A stretch of 26,647 bases of DNA from JALZDI01 sp965653225. GTDB taxonomy: Bacteria > Actinomycetota > Actinomycetes > Propionibacteriales > Nocardioidaceae. Where the stretch lies: positions 1 through 26,647 of the forward strand of contig CBFGZI010000045.1 of assembly GCA_965653225.1 (NCBI GenBank). The letters are read 5' to 3'. The notes beneath the pieces were generated by a model that was given only the letters and a program-made list of their open reading frames with translations, searched no databases and was not told the DNA's origin. The position numbers and the translations under genes are program-made. This document shows positions 1 to 8,429 of the stretch, one piece after another; position 1 is the stretch's first letter, and each line of letters begins with the position of its first letter.

Positions 1-774
<774 letters not shown>

Positions 775-855
775 CGCCCCACCCGTTCGGCTGGCGCGCT
801 GCGCAGGGACGAACCGGACAGCAGACCTACGCTACGTGCCACTCGTTGCGGCGCA

Positions 856-861
856 TAGGGT
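856..861 (+). promoter_or_regulatory. -10 element (TAGGGT) for the crotonase gene, leaderless
   Basis: TAGGGT ends seven bases before the ATG at 869, so transcription should begin at or next to the start codon. A second hexamer, TACGCT at 828-833, could make a longer transcript. No convincing -35 is visible. Confidence 0.5.
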
Positions 862-868
862 CACCGCC

Positions 869-1672
869 ATGGAAGAGACCCAGATGGCCGACGTGGCCGA
901 CGACGCCGGCGTCCGGGTGAGCACCGACGGCGCGGTCGCCACCGTCGTGCTCGACCGGCCCGACAAGCGCAACGCGCAGACGCCGGCGATGTGGAACGCG
1001 CTCGCCGAGATCGGCGACCGGCTCGACCCCGCGGTGCGGGTGGTGGTGCTGCGCGGCGAGGGCGTGTCGTTCTCCGCCGGCCTCGACCGCCGCATGTTCA
1101 CCCCCGAGGGCATCCCGGGCCAGGGCTCGCTGCTGGGCCTCACCGGCCTCGACGACGACGCGCTGAGCGCTCAGATCGAGGACTGGCAGCGGGCGTTCAC
1201 CTGGTGGCGGCGCCCCGAGATCGTCACCGTGGCCGCCGTGCAGGGCCACGCGGTCGGGGCGGGGTTCCAGCTGGCGCTGGCCTGTGACCTGCGTGTGGTC
1301 GCCGACGACGCCCGGTTCGCGATGCTGGAGCCGACCCTGGGGCTGGTGCCCGACCTGGGAGGAACCCAGCCGCTGGTCGACATCGTGGGGTACGCCCGAG
1401 CGCTGGAGATCTGCGCCACCGGACGCAGTGTCGACGCCGCCGAGGCGGCCGAGATCGGGCTGGCCACGGTCGTCGTACCCGCCGCGGACCTGCTCGCCAC
1501 CGTCGACGACCTCACCGCCGCGCTGACCGCCGCCCCGCACGGAGCCGTCACTGGCACCAAGAGGCTGCTGCAGGCTGCGTCGCGCCGCGGGTACGACGAG
1601 CAGCGCGCCGCCGAGCGGCACGAGCAGGTCGACCGCCTGCGCGACCTGGCGGCGCAGCTGCGATCTCCCTGA
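869..1672 (+). CDS. Enoyl-CoA hydratase/isomerase (crotonase) family protein
   Basis: A 267-residue crotonase-fold protein expected to act on an acyl-CoA thioester in the cytoplasm. The N-terminal LDRPDKRNAQ block, the oxyanion-hole segment GHAVGAGF and the later EPTLGLVPDLGGT block are all present. The second catalytic glutamate (in MLEPTLG) is retained, but the first, usually in a GGGxEL context, is Gln here (GAGFQLAL). This may therefore be an isomerase, hydrolase or other crotonase variant rather than a true hydratase. I chose ATG 869 because a TAGGGT hexamer lies seven bases upstream. GTG 836 is further upstream in frame. ATG 884 is possible, since GGAAGAG lies six bases before it. The gene is flanked by unrelated genes and looks monocistronic. 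Confidence 0.85.
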   Translation: MEETQMADVADDAGVRVSTDGAVATVVLDRPDKRNAQTPAMWNALAEIGDRLDPAVRVVVLRGEGVSFSAGLDRRMFTPEGIPGQGSLLGLTGLDDDALSAQIEDWQRAFTWWRRPEIVTVAAVQGHAVGAGFQLALACDLRVVADDARFAMLEPTLGLVPDLGGTQPLVDIVGYARALEICATGRSVDAAEAAEIGLATVVVPAADLLATVDDLTAALTAAPHGAVTGTKRLLQAASRRGYDEQRAAERHEQVDRLRDLAAQLRSP

Positions 1673-1712
1673 TCAGGAACAAAATGTCGGCGCCTGCTGT
1701 TCAAATGGCCGT

Positions 1713-3590
1713 ATGAACTCTTCGGTGGGCGCGCAGTGGCGGGTGCTCCGGTCGTTCCGTGACGAGGACCTCAAGTCCAAGCGGTTGGCCGAGGGCACTC
1801 TGCGACGTGTCGCATCGTTCGCGCGGCCCTACACCGGGGTGATCCTGTTCTTCCTGGTGCTGGTCATCGTCGACGCACTGCTGGTGGTCGCCACCCCGCT
1901 GCTGTTCAAGAAGATCATCGACGACGGCGTCCAGCAGGGCGACGCGGCGCTGGTCACCTGGCTGTCGCTGCTGGTGGCGCTGATCGCGTTCGGCGAGACC
2001 GGGCTCACGCTGGCCCAGCGCTACTACTCCTCCCGCATCGGCGAGGGTCTGATCTACGACCTCCGCGCGAAGGTTTTCAGCCACGTCCAGCGGATGCCGC
2101 TGGCGTTCTTCACCCGCACCCAGACCGGCGCGCTGGTGTCCCGGCTCAACAGCGACGTGATCGGCGCGCAGCGCGCGTTCACCTCGACGCTGTCGGGCGT
2201 GGTCTCCAACGTCGTCAGCCTGGCGATGGTGACCGTGGCGATGCTGCTGCTGTCGTGGCAGATCACGCTGTTGGCGTTCCTGATGGTGCCGCTGTTCCTG
2301 ATCCCGGCGAAGTGGGCCGGCCGCCGGCTCGCCGGCCTCACCCGCGACCAGATGCAGATCAACGCCGAGCTGTCCAGCGGCATGACCGAGCGGTTCAACG
2401 TGGGCGGCGCGATGCTGGTCAAGCTGTTCGGCCGCGCCGACGACGAGGACCGCCAGTTCAACGAGAGAGCCGACCAGGTGCGGATCCTCGGCATCAAGAT
2501 CGCGATGAGCAGCCGCGTCTTCTTCAGTGCGCTGACGCTGGTGGCCGCGCTGGCGACCGCCCTGGTCTACGGCGTGGGCGGCCACCTGGCGATCGCCGGC
2601 ACGGTCTCGGTCGGAACGCTCGTGGCGCTGGCCGCGCTGATGGGCCGCCTGTACTCCCCGCTGACCGCGCTGTCCAACGTGCACGTCGACGTGATGACCG
2701 CGCTGGTGAGCTTCGAGCGGGTCTTCGAGGTGCTCGACCTGGAGCCGATGATCCGCGAGCGTGAGGACGCCTTCCGCCTTTCCAGGCAAGCCGCGACGAT
2801 CGAGTTCGACCGGGTCTCCTTCGGCTACCCGTCCGCCGACGAGGTGTCGCTGGCCAGCCTCGAGTCGGTCGCGCGACTCGACGCCGGCACCGGCGGCACC
2901 GACGTGCTGCACGAGGTCTCCTTCCGCGCCGAGCCGGGCCAGCTGGTCGCGCTGGTCGGCCCGTCGGGTGCGGGCAAGACCACGATCACCAACCTGGTCA
3001 CCCGGCTGTACGACGTCGACTCCGGTGCGGTGCGTGTCGACGGCCACGACGTCCGTGACGTGACGCTGGAGTCGCTGTACGCCGCGGTCGGCTACGTCAC
3101 CCAGGACGCCCACCTCTTCCACGAGACGATCCGCAACAACCTGCTCTACGCCCGGCCCGAGGCCACCGACGAGGAGCTCGTGGCGTCGCTGCAGGCGGCG
3201 CAGATCTGGCGGCTGGTGCAGAGCCTGCCCGAGGGCCTCGACACCGTGGTCGGCGACCGCGGCTACCGGCTGTCCGGCGGCGAGCGGCAGCGGCTCGCGA
3301 TCGCGCGGCTGCTGCTCAAGGCACCCCACATCGTCGTGCTCGACGAGGCCACCGCCCACCTCGACTCCGAGTCCGAGGCCGCGGTGCAGCGCGCCCTCGA
3401 CACCGCGCTCGAGGGCCGCACCTCGCTGGTGATCGCGCACCGGCTGTCCACCGTCCGCAACGCCGACCAGATCCTGGTGGTCAACGACGGCCGGATCGTC
3501 GAGCACGGCACCCACGGCGACCTGCTCGCAGCCGGTGGTCTCTACGCCGACCTCTACCGCACCCAGTTCGCCCCTGCCGCGCTGAGCTGA
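1713..3590 (+). CDS. ABC transporter, fused permease and ATPase (exporter type)
   Basis: A 625-residue half-transporter of the type I exporter (MsbA/LmrA-like) family. About 330 N-terminal residues form the membrane domain, with clear hydrophobic helices such as VILFFLVLVIVDALLV and VVSLAMVTVAMLLLSW. The ATPase domain follows: Walker A GPSGAGKTT near residue 415, a Q-loop in YVTQDAHLF, the signature LSGGERQR near 519, Walker B VVLDEATAHLD near 540 and the H-loop in IAHRLST. It should work as a homodimer, or as a heterodimer with a partner encoded elsewhere, exporting a hydrophobic compound, lipid or peptide. The substrate cannot be read from sequence. No partner gene lies next to it. The start ATG has no good ribosome binding site, which fits leaderless initiation, but the -10 candidate (TCAAAT six bases upstream) is weak. 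Confidence 0.93.
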   Translation: MNSSVGAQWRVLRSFRDEDLKSKRLAEGTLRRVASFARPYTGVILFFLVLVIVDALLVVATPLLFKKIIDDGVQQGDAALVTWLSLLVALIAFGETGLTLAQRYYSSRIGEGLIYDLRAKVFSHVQRMPLAFFTRTQTGALVSRLNSDVIGAQRAFTSTLSGVVSNVVSLAMVTVAMLLLSWQITLLAFLMVPLFLIPAKWAGRRLAGLTRDQMQINAELSSGMTERFNVGGAMLVKLFGRADDEDRQFNERADQVRILGIKIAMSSRVFFSALTLVAALATALVYGVGGHLAIAGTVSVGTLVALAALMGRLYSPLTALSNVHVDVMTALVSFERVFEVLDLEPMIREREDAFRLSRQAATIEFDRVSFGYPSADEVSLASLESVARLDAGTGGTDVLHEVSFRAEPGQLVALVGPSGAGKTTITNLVTRLYDVDSGAVRVDGHDVRDVTLESLYAAVGYVTQDAHLFHETIRNNLLYARPEATDEELVASLQAAQIWRLVQSLPEGLDTVVGDRGYRLSGGERQRLAIARLLLKAPHIVVLDEATAHLDSESEAAVQRALDTALEGRTSLVIAHRLSTVRNADQILVVNDGRIVEHGTHGDLLAAGGLYADLYRTQFAPAALS

Positions 3591-3631
3591 CGCTTCGCCC
3601 GCTCGCCCCCGGGCCTGCTCGCCCAGGGCTA

Positions 3632-3990
3632 GTCGCGTGTCATCCGTACCGTGCCCAATGTCTCCAGAGATGACCCACGACGGCGCACATGTGGCGTCGA
3701 CGCGCTCCCCGCGGAGTCGTGTGTCATCTGCACCTGCGGCGCGTGTGCTCACACATGACACGCGACTGCGCCTGGGCCGCTGCGGCCCCTCGCCTGCGAG
3801 GTGATTGCACAATCTCGGCGGGAGGTGACCCCAGCCTGGCGACGCGGGCTCGTCGCCAGTCGTGTGTCAGTCGCGCACCGGGGCGTGTGTCGAGGCATGA
3901 CACGCGACCACGCGGGTGTGGCCCCGAGCCGACAACCCCAGTCGCGTGTCAACCGCGCCGCGGCGCATGTGTCCAGACATGACACGCGAC
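3632..3990. repeat. Four-copy array of 50-bp palindromic repeat units in a 442-bp intergenic region
   Basis: The gene-free stretch 3591-4032 holds four related units at 3632-3681, 3716-3766, 3859-3908 and 3941-3990. Each begins with GTCGYGTGTCA and ends with its inverted copy TGACACGCGAC (the first unit has two mismatches in its right arm). The arms are separated by 28 bases, or 29 in unit 2. Just before each right arm is a small dyad: TCTC-CA-GAGA, TGTG-CT-CACA, TGTC-GA-GGCA and TGTC-CA-GACA in units 1 to 4. Its two halves change together, so pairing is kept. Similarity continues outside the arms (AG before the left arm, a GC-rich run after the right arm). Unit starts are 84, 143 and 82 bases apart. 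Function is unknown. The short open frames across this array look spurious. Confidence 0.85.
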
Positions 3991-4020
3991 CGCGCGGGGG
4001 CGGCGACGCCCGGGCCCACG

Positions 4021-4026
4021 TATGGT
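4021..4026 (+). promoter_or_regulatory. -10 element (TATGGT) of the sirtuin gene, leaderless
   Basis: TATGGT is followed by six bases and then the ATG at 4033. The last palindromic half-site of the upstream array ends at 3990, about 43 bases before the inferred transcription start, where an activator could bind. Confidence 0.55.
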
Positions 4027-4032
4027 CGGCGG

Positions 4033-4791
4033 ATGGACGACGCCAGCCGAGAAGCGCAGCGGATCCTGACCGGTGCCGAGCGCATCACCGTGCTCAGCGG
4101 CGCGGGCATCTCCACCTCCTCCGGCATTCCCGACTTCCGGGGGCCGCAGGGCGTGTGGACCAAGGACCCGAGTGCCCAGCAGCTGTTCACGCTGCAGAAC
4201 TACCTCGCCGACCCGGCCGTACGGGAGCGCTCCTGGCGCGAGCGCCGCGACAACGCCGGCTGGGACGCGAAGCCGACCGCGGGTCACCGGGCGCTGGTCG
4301 ACCTCGAACGCGAGGGCCGGCTCCGGACCATCGTCACCCAGAACATCGACGGCCTGCACCAGGCCGCGGGCTCGTCGAAGGAGCTGGTGATCGAGATCCA
4401 CGGCACCATGTGGTTCGTCGACTGCATGTCCTGCGGAGACCGCATGCCCACACGTGACGCGCTCGACCGCGTCGACGCCGGCGAGCCCGACCCCGCTTGC
4501 CGCGAGTGCGGCGGCATCCTCAAGACGGCCACGATCTCGTTCGGGCAGGCGCTCGACGAGGACGTCATGGACGCCGCGATCGACGCGGCCCGCGACTGCG
4601 ACGTGTTCCTCGCGGTCGGCACGTCGCTCGGGGTCTACCCGGCCGCGGGCCTGGTCGACCTCGCGCAGGGGATGGGGGCCCGGCTCATCGTCGTCAACGC
4701 CGAGCCCACGCCGTACGACGGTGGCGCCGACGCGGTCGTACGGGACCCGATCGACGACGCGCTACCGCGGCTGCTCAGCGCCGCCGGCTGA
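4033..4791 (+). CDS. NAD-dependent protein deacylase, Sir2 family
   Basis: A 252-residue class of sirtuin that removes acyl groups from protein lysines using NAD+. It carries the NAD-binding GAGIS at residues 23-27, then GIPDFRG, the ribose-binding TQNIDGLHQ near 102-110, and the catalytic histidine in IEIHGT near 123. A zinc site is formed by two CxxC pairs near residues 131/134 and 156/159. The distal GTSLGVYPA and VVNAEPTPYD blocks complete the fold. ATG 4033 is chosen because it is the first residue of recognisable sirtuin sequence and sits six bases after a TATGGT -10. The in-frame extension to 3916 runs through the repeat array. The 3' end overlaps the convergent GH15 gene by 17 bases. 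The bacterial family is usually called cobB, but I leave the symbol open. Confidence 0.93.
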   Translation: MDDASREAQRILTGAERITVLSGAGISTSSGIPDFRGPQGVWTKDPSAQQLFTLQNYLADPAVRERSWRERRDNAGWDAKPTAGHRALVDLEREGRLRTIVTQNIDGLHQAAGSSKELVIEIHGTMWFVDCMSCGDRMPTRDALDRVDAGEPDPACRECGGILKTATISFGQALDEDVMDAAIDAARDCDVFLAVGTSLGVYPAAGLVDLAQGMGARLIVVNAEPTPYDGGADAVVRDPIDDALPRLLSAAG

Positions 4792-6586
4792 GGGTTGGCC
4801 GCCCGGTCAGCAGGTAGGCCGTGTTGGTCAGCCCCAGATGGCTGAACGCCTGCGGGAAGTTGCCCAGCTGCCGGCCGCTCACCGGGTCGTACTCCTCGGC
4901 CAGCAGGCCCACGTCGTTGCGCAGGTCGAGCAGCCGCTCGAACCGCTCCCGCGCCCGGTCCCGCTCGCCGATGTAGTGCTCGGCGTCGGCCAGCCAGAAC
5001 GAGCAGGCCAGGAACGCGCCCTCCCGCCCGGGCAGACCGTCGACGTTGCCGTCGTCACCGGACGCGTCGGAGCCGTCCGACCCCGACGTCTCGTAGCGGA
5101 GGACGAAGCCGTCCACGGCCAGCTCCTCCCGGATCCGGTGCACCGTGCTGACGAAGCGCGGGTCGTCGCCGGACAGGAAGCCCACCCGCGGCATCACCAG
5201 CACGGCGGCGTCGAGCGCCTTGCTGCCGAACGCCTGGGTGAACGCGCCGCGGTCCTCGTCGTAGGCCTTCTCGCACACCTCGCGGTGGATCTCGTCGGCG
5301 ATCGCGCGCCACCGGCGCGCATTGCCGCGCAGCCCGAACCGCTCCACCGCGGCCGCCGCCCGGTCGAAGGCCACCCAGGCCATCACCTTGGAGTGGGTGA
5401 AGTGCTGCCGCGGCCCGCGCACCTCCCACAGCCCCTCGTCGGGGTTCTTCCAGACGCTTTCCAGATGGCCCAGCAGCGCCAGCTGCACGGGCCAGGAGTC
5501 CATGCTGCCCCGGATGCCCATCTGCCGGGCCAGCGCCAGCGCCGCCATCACCTCGCCATAGACGTCGAGCTGGAACTGCTCGGCGGCGGCGTTGCCGACG
5601 CGCACAGGCGCGGAGCCCTCGTAGCCGGGGAGCCAGTCGACGACGAACTCGGTGAGCCGGCGCTCGCCCGCGAGGCCGTACATGATCTGCAGGTCGTCGG
5701 GGTCGCCGGCGACCGCGCGCAGGAGCCAGCCCGCCCACTCCTCGGCCTCCTCGGTGAAACCGGAGTGCATCAGCGCCTCGAGCGTGAAGGTGGCGTCGCG
5801 CAGCCAGCAGTAGCGGTAGTCCCAGTTGCGGACCCCGCCCAGCGCCTCCGGCAGCGAGGTGGTCGCCGCGGCCGCGAGGCCGCCGGTGGGGGAGTACGTG
5901 AGTGCCTTGAGCGTGAGCAGCGACCTGGTGACCGCGTCGGCGTACTCGTCGGCGGCACCGCGGCGGCCGTTCCACTCCTTCCAGTAGTCGTAGGTGTCCT
6001 TCAGCGAGCGCTCGGGGTCGACCGGCTTCGGCGGCGGCTCGTGGGAGGGGTGCCAGGTGAGCACGAACGACACCCGCTGCCCGGCCTCGACGGCGAAGTG
6101 CGCGGTCGAGGCGAAGTCCTCGCCGTAGTGGCGCACGTCGCTGCGCAGGTACACCGCGTCCGGCCCGGCGATGCCCACAAGCTGGTCCTTCACCCGCCGC
6201 ACCCACGGCACCACGTGCCCGTAGTCGAACCGCAGCCGCAGCACGCTGGTCATGTCGACACGGCCGGACACGCCCTCGACGATGCGTACGACGTCGGGTG
6301 CCTTGCCACGCGGCGGCATGTAGTCGGTGACGGTGACGCTGCCGCTCTCGAGGTCCCACCTGGTCTCGAGGACCAGCGTGTCATCGACGTAGCGACGCGA
6401 CGTGCACTCGCCGCCACCGGCCGGGGCGACGCTCCACGCGCCGCTCTCGTCGTCGCCGAGAAGCTTGGCGAAGCAGGCCGGCGAGTCGAACCGCGGCAGG
6501 CACAGCCAGTCGATGGAGCCGCACTTGTCGACCAGCGCCACCGTCTGCATGTCGCCGATGATCGCGTAGTCCTCGATGCGCGCCAT
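4775..6586 (-). CDS. Glycoside hydrolase family 15 (glucoamylase or trehalase type)
   Basis: A 603-residue soluble protein. The first about 200 residues are the beta-rich N-terminal domain of trehalase-like GH15 proteins (IEDYAIIGDMQTVALVDK, then GSIDWLCLPRFDSPACF). The rest is an alpha/alpha barrel with YRYCWLRDA near 260, GLWEVRGPRQHFTHSK near 390 and LLAEEYDP with GNFPQAFSHLGL near 565-580. The glutamates of the last two blocks are the likely catalytic acid and base. Mycobacterial relatives with this layout are trehalases, others are glucoamylases, and sequence alone does not decide. No signal peptide is visible, so it is probably cytoplasmic. ATG 6586 follows AGGAGG by three bases. That Shine-Dalgarno site overlaps the SURF1 stop codon (TAGGAGG), so translation is probably coupled to SURF1. 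Confidence 0.92.
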   Translation of the reverse strand: MARIEDYAIIGDMQTVALVDKCGSIDWLCLPRFDSPACFAKLLGDDESGAWSVAPAGGGECTSRRYVDDTLVLETRWDLESGSVTVTDYMPPRGKAPDVVRIVEGVSGRVDMTSVLRLRFDYGHVVPWVRRVKDQLVGIAGPDAVYLRSDVRHYGEDFASTAHFAVEAGQRVSFVLTWHPSHEPPPKPVDPERSLKDTYDYWKEWNGRRGAADEYADAVTRSLLTLKALTYSPTGGLAAAATTSLPEALGGVRNWDYRYCWLRDATFTLEALMHSGFTEEAEEWAGWLLRAVAGDPDDLQIMYGLAGERRLTEFVVDWLPGYEGSAPVRVGNAAAEQFQLDVYGEVMAALALARQMGIRGSMDSWPVQLALLGHLESVWKNPDEGLWEVRGPRQHFTHSKVMAWVAFDRAAAAVERFGLRGNARRWRAIADEIHREVCEKAYDEDRGAFTQAFGSKALDAAVLVMPRVGFLSGDDPRFVSTVHRIREELAVDGFVLRYETSGSDGSDASGDDGNVDGLPGREGAFLACSFWLADAEHYIGERDRARERFERLLDLRNDVGLLAEEYDPVSGRQLGNFPQAFSHLGLTNTAYLLTGRPTLSRRR

Positions 6587-6594
6587 CCGACCTC

Positions 6595-7329
6595 CTAGGC
6601 TCGCCGTCGCCGTTCTTGGGACTCCTGGTACGCGAAGTAGACGAACCCGCCGACCGCCAGCCCCGCGAAGAACCACCACTGCAGCCCGTAGAAGAAGTGC
6701 GGGCCGTTGGACAGGTCCGGCGGCTCGGGCCCGGCCAGTGCCTTGGCCGGAGCAGGCGTCTCGTTCAGCGCGGCGATGTAGCCGTGTACCAGCGGGCCGT
6801 CGATGACCCCGGTGAACCCTCTGCTGGACACCAGCCGCGTCTCGCCCTTGATGGGGGTGAGGTCCTCGCGGTCGCCCTCGTCGTCGGGCACCGCCCATCC
6901 GCTCACCGTCACCTGGCCCGCTGCCGGGTCGGGCGGGTCGACGTGTGCCTTCGGGTCGTTGCTCGTGGCCATCCAGCCGCGGTCTATCAGGACCGTGCTG
7001 CCCTGCATGGTCTTCAGGGGAGTCAGCACCTCGACACCCGGCCGGCCGTCGCGGGTGCGGTACCGCACCAGCGTCTCGTCGGCCATGTCGTAGGTGCCGG
7101 TGGCGCTGACGTGGCGGTACATCTGGCTCTTCAGCGGGTGGTTGACGCTCATGACCTGGGTGGCGGGGAGCGGCGGCGCGGCCAGGTTGCGCTCGATGAC
7201 GGCGTTCTCGGCCTTGGTCTCCGCCAGCCGGTCGAACTGCCAGATCCCTAGCCTCCAGCACGCGGTGCCGAGTGCCACCACGAAGATGAAGAACAGCACC
7301 CAGCGGCGACTGAGCAGGAACCAGAACAC
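6595..7329 (-). CDS. SURF1 family cytochrome oxidase assembly protein
   Basis: A 244-residue membrane protein with the SURF1 pattern: one N-terminal transmembrane helix (WVLFFIFVVALGTACWRLG, followed by WQFDRL), a large extracytoplasmic domain with RTRDGRPGVEVLTPL and VLIDRGWMA, and a second helix near the C-terminus that begins at WWFFAGLAVGGFVYFA. SURF1 helps insert heme a into aa3-type cytochrome c oxidase, so this points to an aerobic respiratory chain. I chose GTG 7329 because TACCGT (-10) lies exactly seven bases upstream. GTG 7350 would add seven residues but would precede the predicted transcript start. The gene is divergent from moaA and its stop codon overlaps the ribosome binding site of the GH15 gene. 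Confidence 0.88.
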   Translation of the reverse strand: MFWFLLSRRWVLFFIFVVALGTACWRLGIWQFDRLAETKAENAVIERNLAAPPLPATQVMSVNHPLKSQMYRHVSATGTYDMADETLVRYRTRDGRPGVEVLTPLKTMQGSTVLIDRGWMATSNDPKAHVDPPDPAAGQVTVSGWAVPDDEGDREDLTPIKGETRLVSSRGFTGVIDGPLVHGYIAALNETPAPAKALAGPEPPDLSNGPHFFYGLQWWFFAGLAVGGFVYFAYQESQERRRRA

Positions 7330-7336
7330 GTCAGCG

Positions 7337-7342
7337 ACGGTA
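7337..7342 (-). promoter_or_regulatory. -10 element (TACCGT) of SURF1, leaderless
   Basis: On the minus strand TACCGT is followed by seven bases and the GTG at 7329. It lies about 20 bases from the oppositely oriented moaA -10, so the two promoters share one short control region. Confidence 0.5.
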
Positions 7343-7362
7343 GCCCGCACACCCCAACCACG

Positions 7363-7368
7363 TAGGCT
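7363..7368 (+). promoter_or_regulatory. -10 element (TAGGCT) of moaA, leaderless
   Basis: TAGGCT is followed by eight bases and the ATG at 7377. There is no space for a 5' untranslated region, so a molybdenum-cofactor riboswitch is not expected here. Confidence 0.5.
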
Positions 7369-7376
7369 AGGGGCCG

Positions 7377-8393
7377 ATGACTGCGATGCCGCTCACACAC
7401 ACGCACGGGCTCGTCGACCGATATGGGCGCCGGGCCACGGACCTTCGTGTCTCGCTGACCGACCGGTGCAACCTGCGCTGCGAGTACTGCATGCCGGCCG
7501 AGGGCCTGGAGTGGCTGCCGACCGACGACGTGCTCACCGACGACGAGGTCGTACGGCTGATCCACATCGCGGTCACGCACCTCGGCGTCGACGAGGTCCG
7601 GTTCACCGGCGGCGAGCCGCTGCTGCGGCGGGGCCTGGTCGACATCCTCACCGCCACCACCGCGCTGCGGCCGCGGCCGAAGACGGCGCTGACCACCAAC
7701 GCGCTCGGCCTGCAGCGGGTCGCGGGCGCGCTCGCCCGCGCCGGGCTCGACCGGGTGAACGTGAGCCTCGACACCATCCGCCGCGAGACGTTCGCCGAGA
7801 TCGCGCGGCGCGACCGGCTGCCCGCCGTGCTCGCCGGACTGGAGGCGGCCGCCGAGCACGGGCTGACCCCGGTGAAGATCAACGCGGTGCTGCTTCGCGG
7901 CGTCAACGACGACCAGGCCGGCGAGCTGCTGCGCTGGTCGATCGAGCACGGGTACGAGCTGCGCTTCATCGAGCAGATGCCGCTGGACGCCCAGCACGTG
8001 TGGCGCCGCGACACCATGATCACCGCGGACGAGATCTTCGAGCGGCTGGCGAAGGAGTTCACGCTGACGCCGGCCGACGAGGAGCGCGGCAGCGCCCCGG
8101 CCGAGCGGTTCCTGGTCGACGGCGGCCCGGCGACGGTCGGCGTGATCGCCTCGGTCACCCGGCCGTTCTGCGGCGACTGCGACCGGGTCCGGCTGACCGC
8201 CGACGGGCAGGTGCGCAACTGCCTGTTCGCCCGCGAGGAGTCCGACCTGCGCACGCCGCTGCGCGACGGCGCCGACGACGAGGAGATCGCCGCCCGCTGG
8301 CGCTCGGCCGTCGCGGTCAAGCGCGCCGGCCACGGCATCGACGACCCGAAGTTCGTGCAGCCGACCCGGTCGATGTCGGCCATCGGCGGCTGA
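7377..8393 (+). CDS. moaA: GTP 3',8-cyclase MoaA (molybdenum cofactor biosynthesis)
   Basis: A 338-residue radical SAM enzyme that starts molybdopterin synthesis by converting GTP to 3',8-cyclo-7,8-dihydro-GTP in the cytoplasm. The N-terminal cluster motif is CNLRCEYC (cysteines at about 31, 35 and 38). The SAM-contacting FTGGEPLL and the VNVSLDT strand follow. The C-terminal GTP-binding cluster is present as CGDCDRVR with a third cysteine in VRNCLF, and the protein ends in the conserved Gly-Gly needed for interaction with the radical chemistry. Length and motifs match the family exactly. It is expressed from its own leaderless promoter, divergent from SURF1. No other Moco genes lie in the window, so MoaC and its other partners must be encoded elsewhere. 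Confidence 0.97.
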   Translation: MTAMPLTHTHGLVDRYGRRATDLRVSLTDRCNLRCEYCMPAEGLEWLPTDDVLTDDEVVRLIHIAVTHLGVDEVRFTGGEPLLRRGLVDILTATTALRPRPKTALTTNALGLQRVAGALARAGLDRVNVSLDTIRRETFAEIARRDRLPAVLAGLEAAAEHGLTPVKINAVLLRGVNDDQAGELLRWSIEHGYELRFIEQMPLDAQHVWRRDTMITADEIFERLAKEFTLTPADEERGSAPAERFLVDGGPATVGVIASVTRPFCGDCDRVRLTADGQVRNCLFAREESDLRTPLRDGADDEEIAARWRSAVAVKRAGHGIDDPKFVQPTRSMSAIGG

Positions 8394-8429
8394 GACTGGT
8401 TCCGACTGGGGCGCCACGCTCCACGTCCC

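Noticed and set aside
1701..3812. 703-residue minus-strand open frame opposite the ABC exporter
   Set aside because: Low-complexity His/Gln/Arg-rich translation typical of antisense frames in high-GC DNA. The plus-strand ABC gene explains the codon pattern.
3632..3990. CRISPR array
   Set aside because: Units contain internal inverted arms, spacing is irregular (84, 143 and 82 bases), the sequences between units are not uniform spacers, and there are no cas genes.
3689..4457. Several overlapping open frames across the palindromic array, on both strands
   Set aside because: Arg/Pro/His-rich translations created by GC-rich repeats, no conserved-looking sequence or ribosome binding sites, and they run into the sirtuin gene in other frames.
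4454..6598. 714-residue plus-strand open frame opposite the GH15 gene
   Set aside because: It is the antisense shadow of the GH15 gene. The real GH15 motifs lie on the minus strand.
7343..7376. Molybdenum cofactor riboswitch before moaA
   Set aside because: There are only eight bases between the -10 and the start codon, so no leader exists to hold one.
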